This document shows positions 37,817-64,000 of a stretch of DNA of 64,000 nt, in pieces; position 1 is the stretch's first letter; each line of letters opens with the position of its first letter. Location: the NCBI RefSeq assembly GCF_028769735.1, contig NC_088200.1, positions 73,897,894 through 73,961,893 of the forward strand, given 5' to 3'. Below the pieces are notes generated by a model. The model ran no database searches. It had not been told where the DNA came from and saw only the letters and a program-made list of their open reading frames with translations. The stretch is from Zonotrichia leucophrys gambelii (taxonomy: Eukaryota > Chordata > Aves > Passeriformes > Passerellidae). Position numbers and translations under genes: made by a program.

Positions 37817-37858
37817 GCATCCCGCATCCCGCATCGCGCATCGAGCATCCCGCGTCCC
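37817..37858 (+). repeat. Heptamer tandem repeat (GCATCCC)6 just upstream of the PCSK1 ATG
   Basis: Six 7-bp units in a row: GCATCCC, GCATCCC, GCATCGC, GCATCGA, GCATCCC, GCGTCCC. The array ends six bases before the ATG and is presumably in the 5' UTR. It contains no ATG on the + strand. Confidence 0.9.
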
Positions 37859-37864
37859 GCGGCC

Positions 37865-63270
<25,406 letters not shown>

Positions 63271-64000
63271 CTGTAGGGCATGGCACTGAGTTGGAAATAT
63301 TCGTTTTCCCCACCTGTAGTTTTTTTTCCAAAGTCTGTGTACGCTCTAGTTGTGTGATTGCTGCTTTGATTGCTTCATATTTAATACAAATATCAAGGAA
63401 GGGAAAAAACAGGTGTGAGGGGATAAGACAGGAAAATTACACTTTTTAGTATTATCTTTTTTCAAAACCTTTCTTCAGAGTAGATTTGCCCCCTCAGGCA
63501 TGAAATGCAATAGTACTCCCCTGAAAACCCTAATACTCTATTTTAAACAATTTTCACATTGCTTATTCTTCCACCCTCTTCACTTAAGCATGCAGTAGGA
63601 TTCAAAACCTGAATTACCAAGCAGTTTTGAACCAAACTGCCAAAGCTATGGGGATATATTCTCATCCATGGATTTGTCATGAATATTGCAGTCTTTGTTA
63701 TATTTGTCATTTATTCCGATTTAATACTTGCAGCCAGTACTGCTTCCGTCATAGGTGTTTTGTTCCTCCTCCAAACAAACTCTCCCTTGCCCTTCTGTTC
63801 TCCTGTAGAGGAACATCTGGGAGGCTGGGGTTGGACTGGGGCATCAGTGAACACTGATGAAGCTATTCACAATTTAGATACAGACAGAAACACCCAAATT
63901 AAAAAAGAGCCCCTGCAGAGGCATCCCAGACCATGGGATGACATTCTCTCCAGCAGACTTGGTACTTACCCAAGTGAAGTGCCTGAATTATGAGCCTGGT
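63271..64000 (+). other. PCSK1: PCSK1 3' UTR (partial) / 3' flank
   Basis: No AATAAA is seen between the stop codon and the window end. An ATTAAA variant occurs at 63898-63903. Mammalian PCSK1 has a long 3' UTR, so the transcript may run past the window. Small open frames here have no recognisable protein similarity. Confidence 0.6.

Noticed and set aside
63679..63993. 104-codon open frame after the PCSK1 stop
   Set aside because: It lies in the 3' UTR or flank, resembles no known protein and lacks splice or promoter support.

Overview
This window is vertebrate nuclear DNA, almost certainly from a bird and probably a songbird. It is AT-rich and gene-poor, with long introns and GT-AG splice sites. 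It carries many CR1 (chicken repeat 1) LINE 3' ends with the typical TTCTATGA-type tails, and several solo endogenous-retrovirus LTRs that resemble families I know from passerine genomes. The species is not determined.

The window holds one protein-coding gene, PCSK1 (prohormone convertase 1/3), complete on the + strand from its start codon at 37865 to its stop at 63270. All 14 coding exons can be placed, every intron is GT-AG, and the reading frame closes across all junctions to give 747 residues. The protein has a signal peptide, a propeptide with two basic cleavage sites, a subtilisin-like catalytic domain (Asp168, His209, Asn310, Ser383), a P domain, and a C-terminal domain ending in an amphipathic helix. 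In endocrine and neural cells this enzyme cuts prohormones such as POMC, proinsulin and proglucagon at paired basic residues inside secretory granules.

Layout: 1-37.2 kb is intergenic DNA upstream of PCSK1. I see no gene in it. It holds at least six LTR-like elements (about 2.3-3.1, 6.0-6.4, 14.8-15.3, 16.2-16.7, 25.4-26.05 and 34.2-34.6 kb), a degraded antisense ERV piece near 29-30 kb, eight CR1 3' ends, A/C-rich and microsatellite tracts, and a duplicated block (15.4-16.0 and 22.7-23.56 kb). From 37.25 to 38.9 kb lies a CpG island containing the promoter, with a consensus CRE and a CRE-like site, a heptamer repeat just before the ATG, exon 1, and the first part of intron 1 (33-bp minisatellite, second consensus CRE, REST/RE1-like site). 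From 39.5 to 63.27 kb are exons 2-14, with few recognisable repeats (one CR1 end in intron 5). From 63271 to the end is 3' UTR or 3' flank.

I found no undescribed coding system, CRISPR array or rRNA. The most distinctive points are the tandem-repeat and CRE architecture around the PCSK1 start, lineage differences in the protein (a lost N-glycosylation sequon and an extra Arg-Arg pair in the P domain), the duplicated CR1-bearing block, and solo LTRs whose target-site duplications can be read directly.
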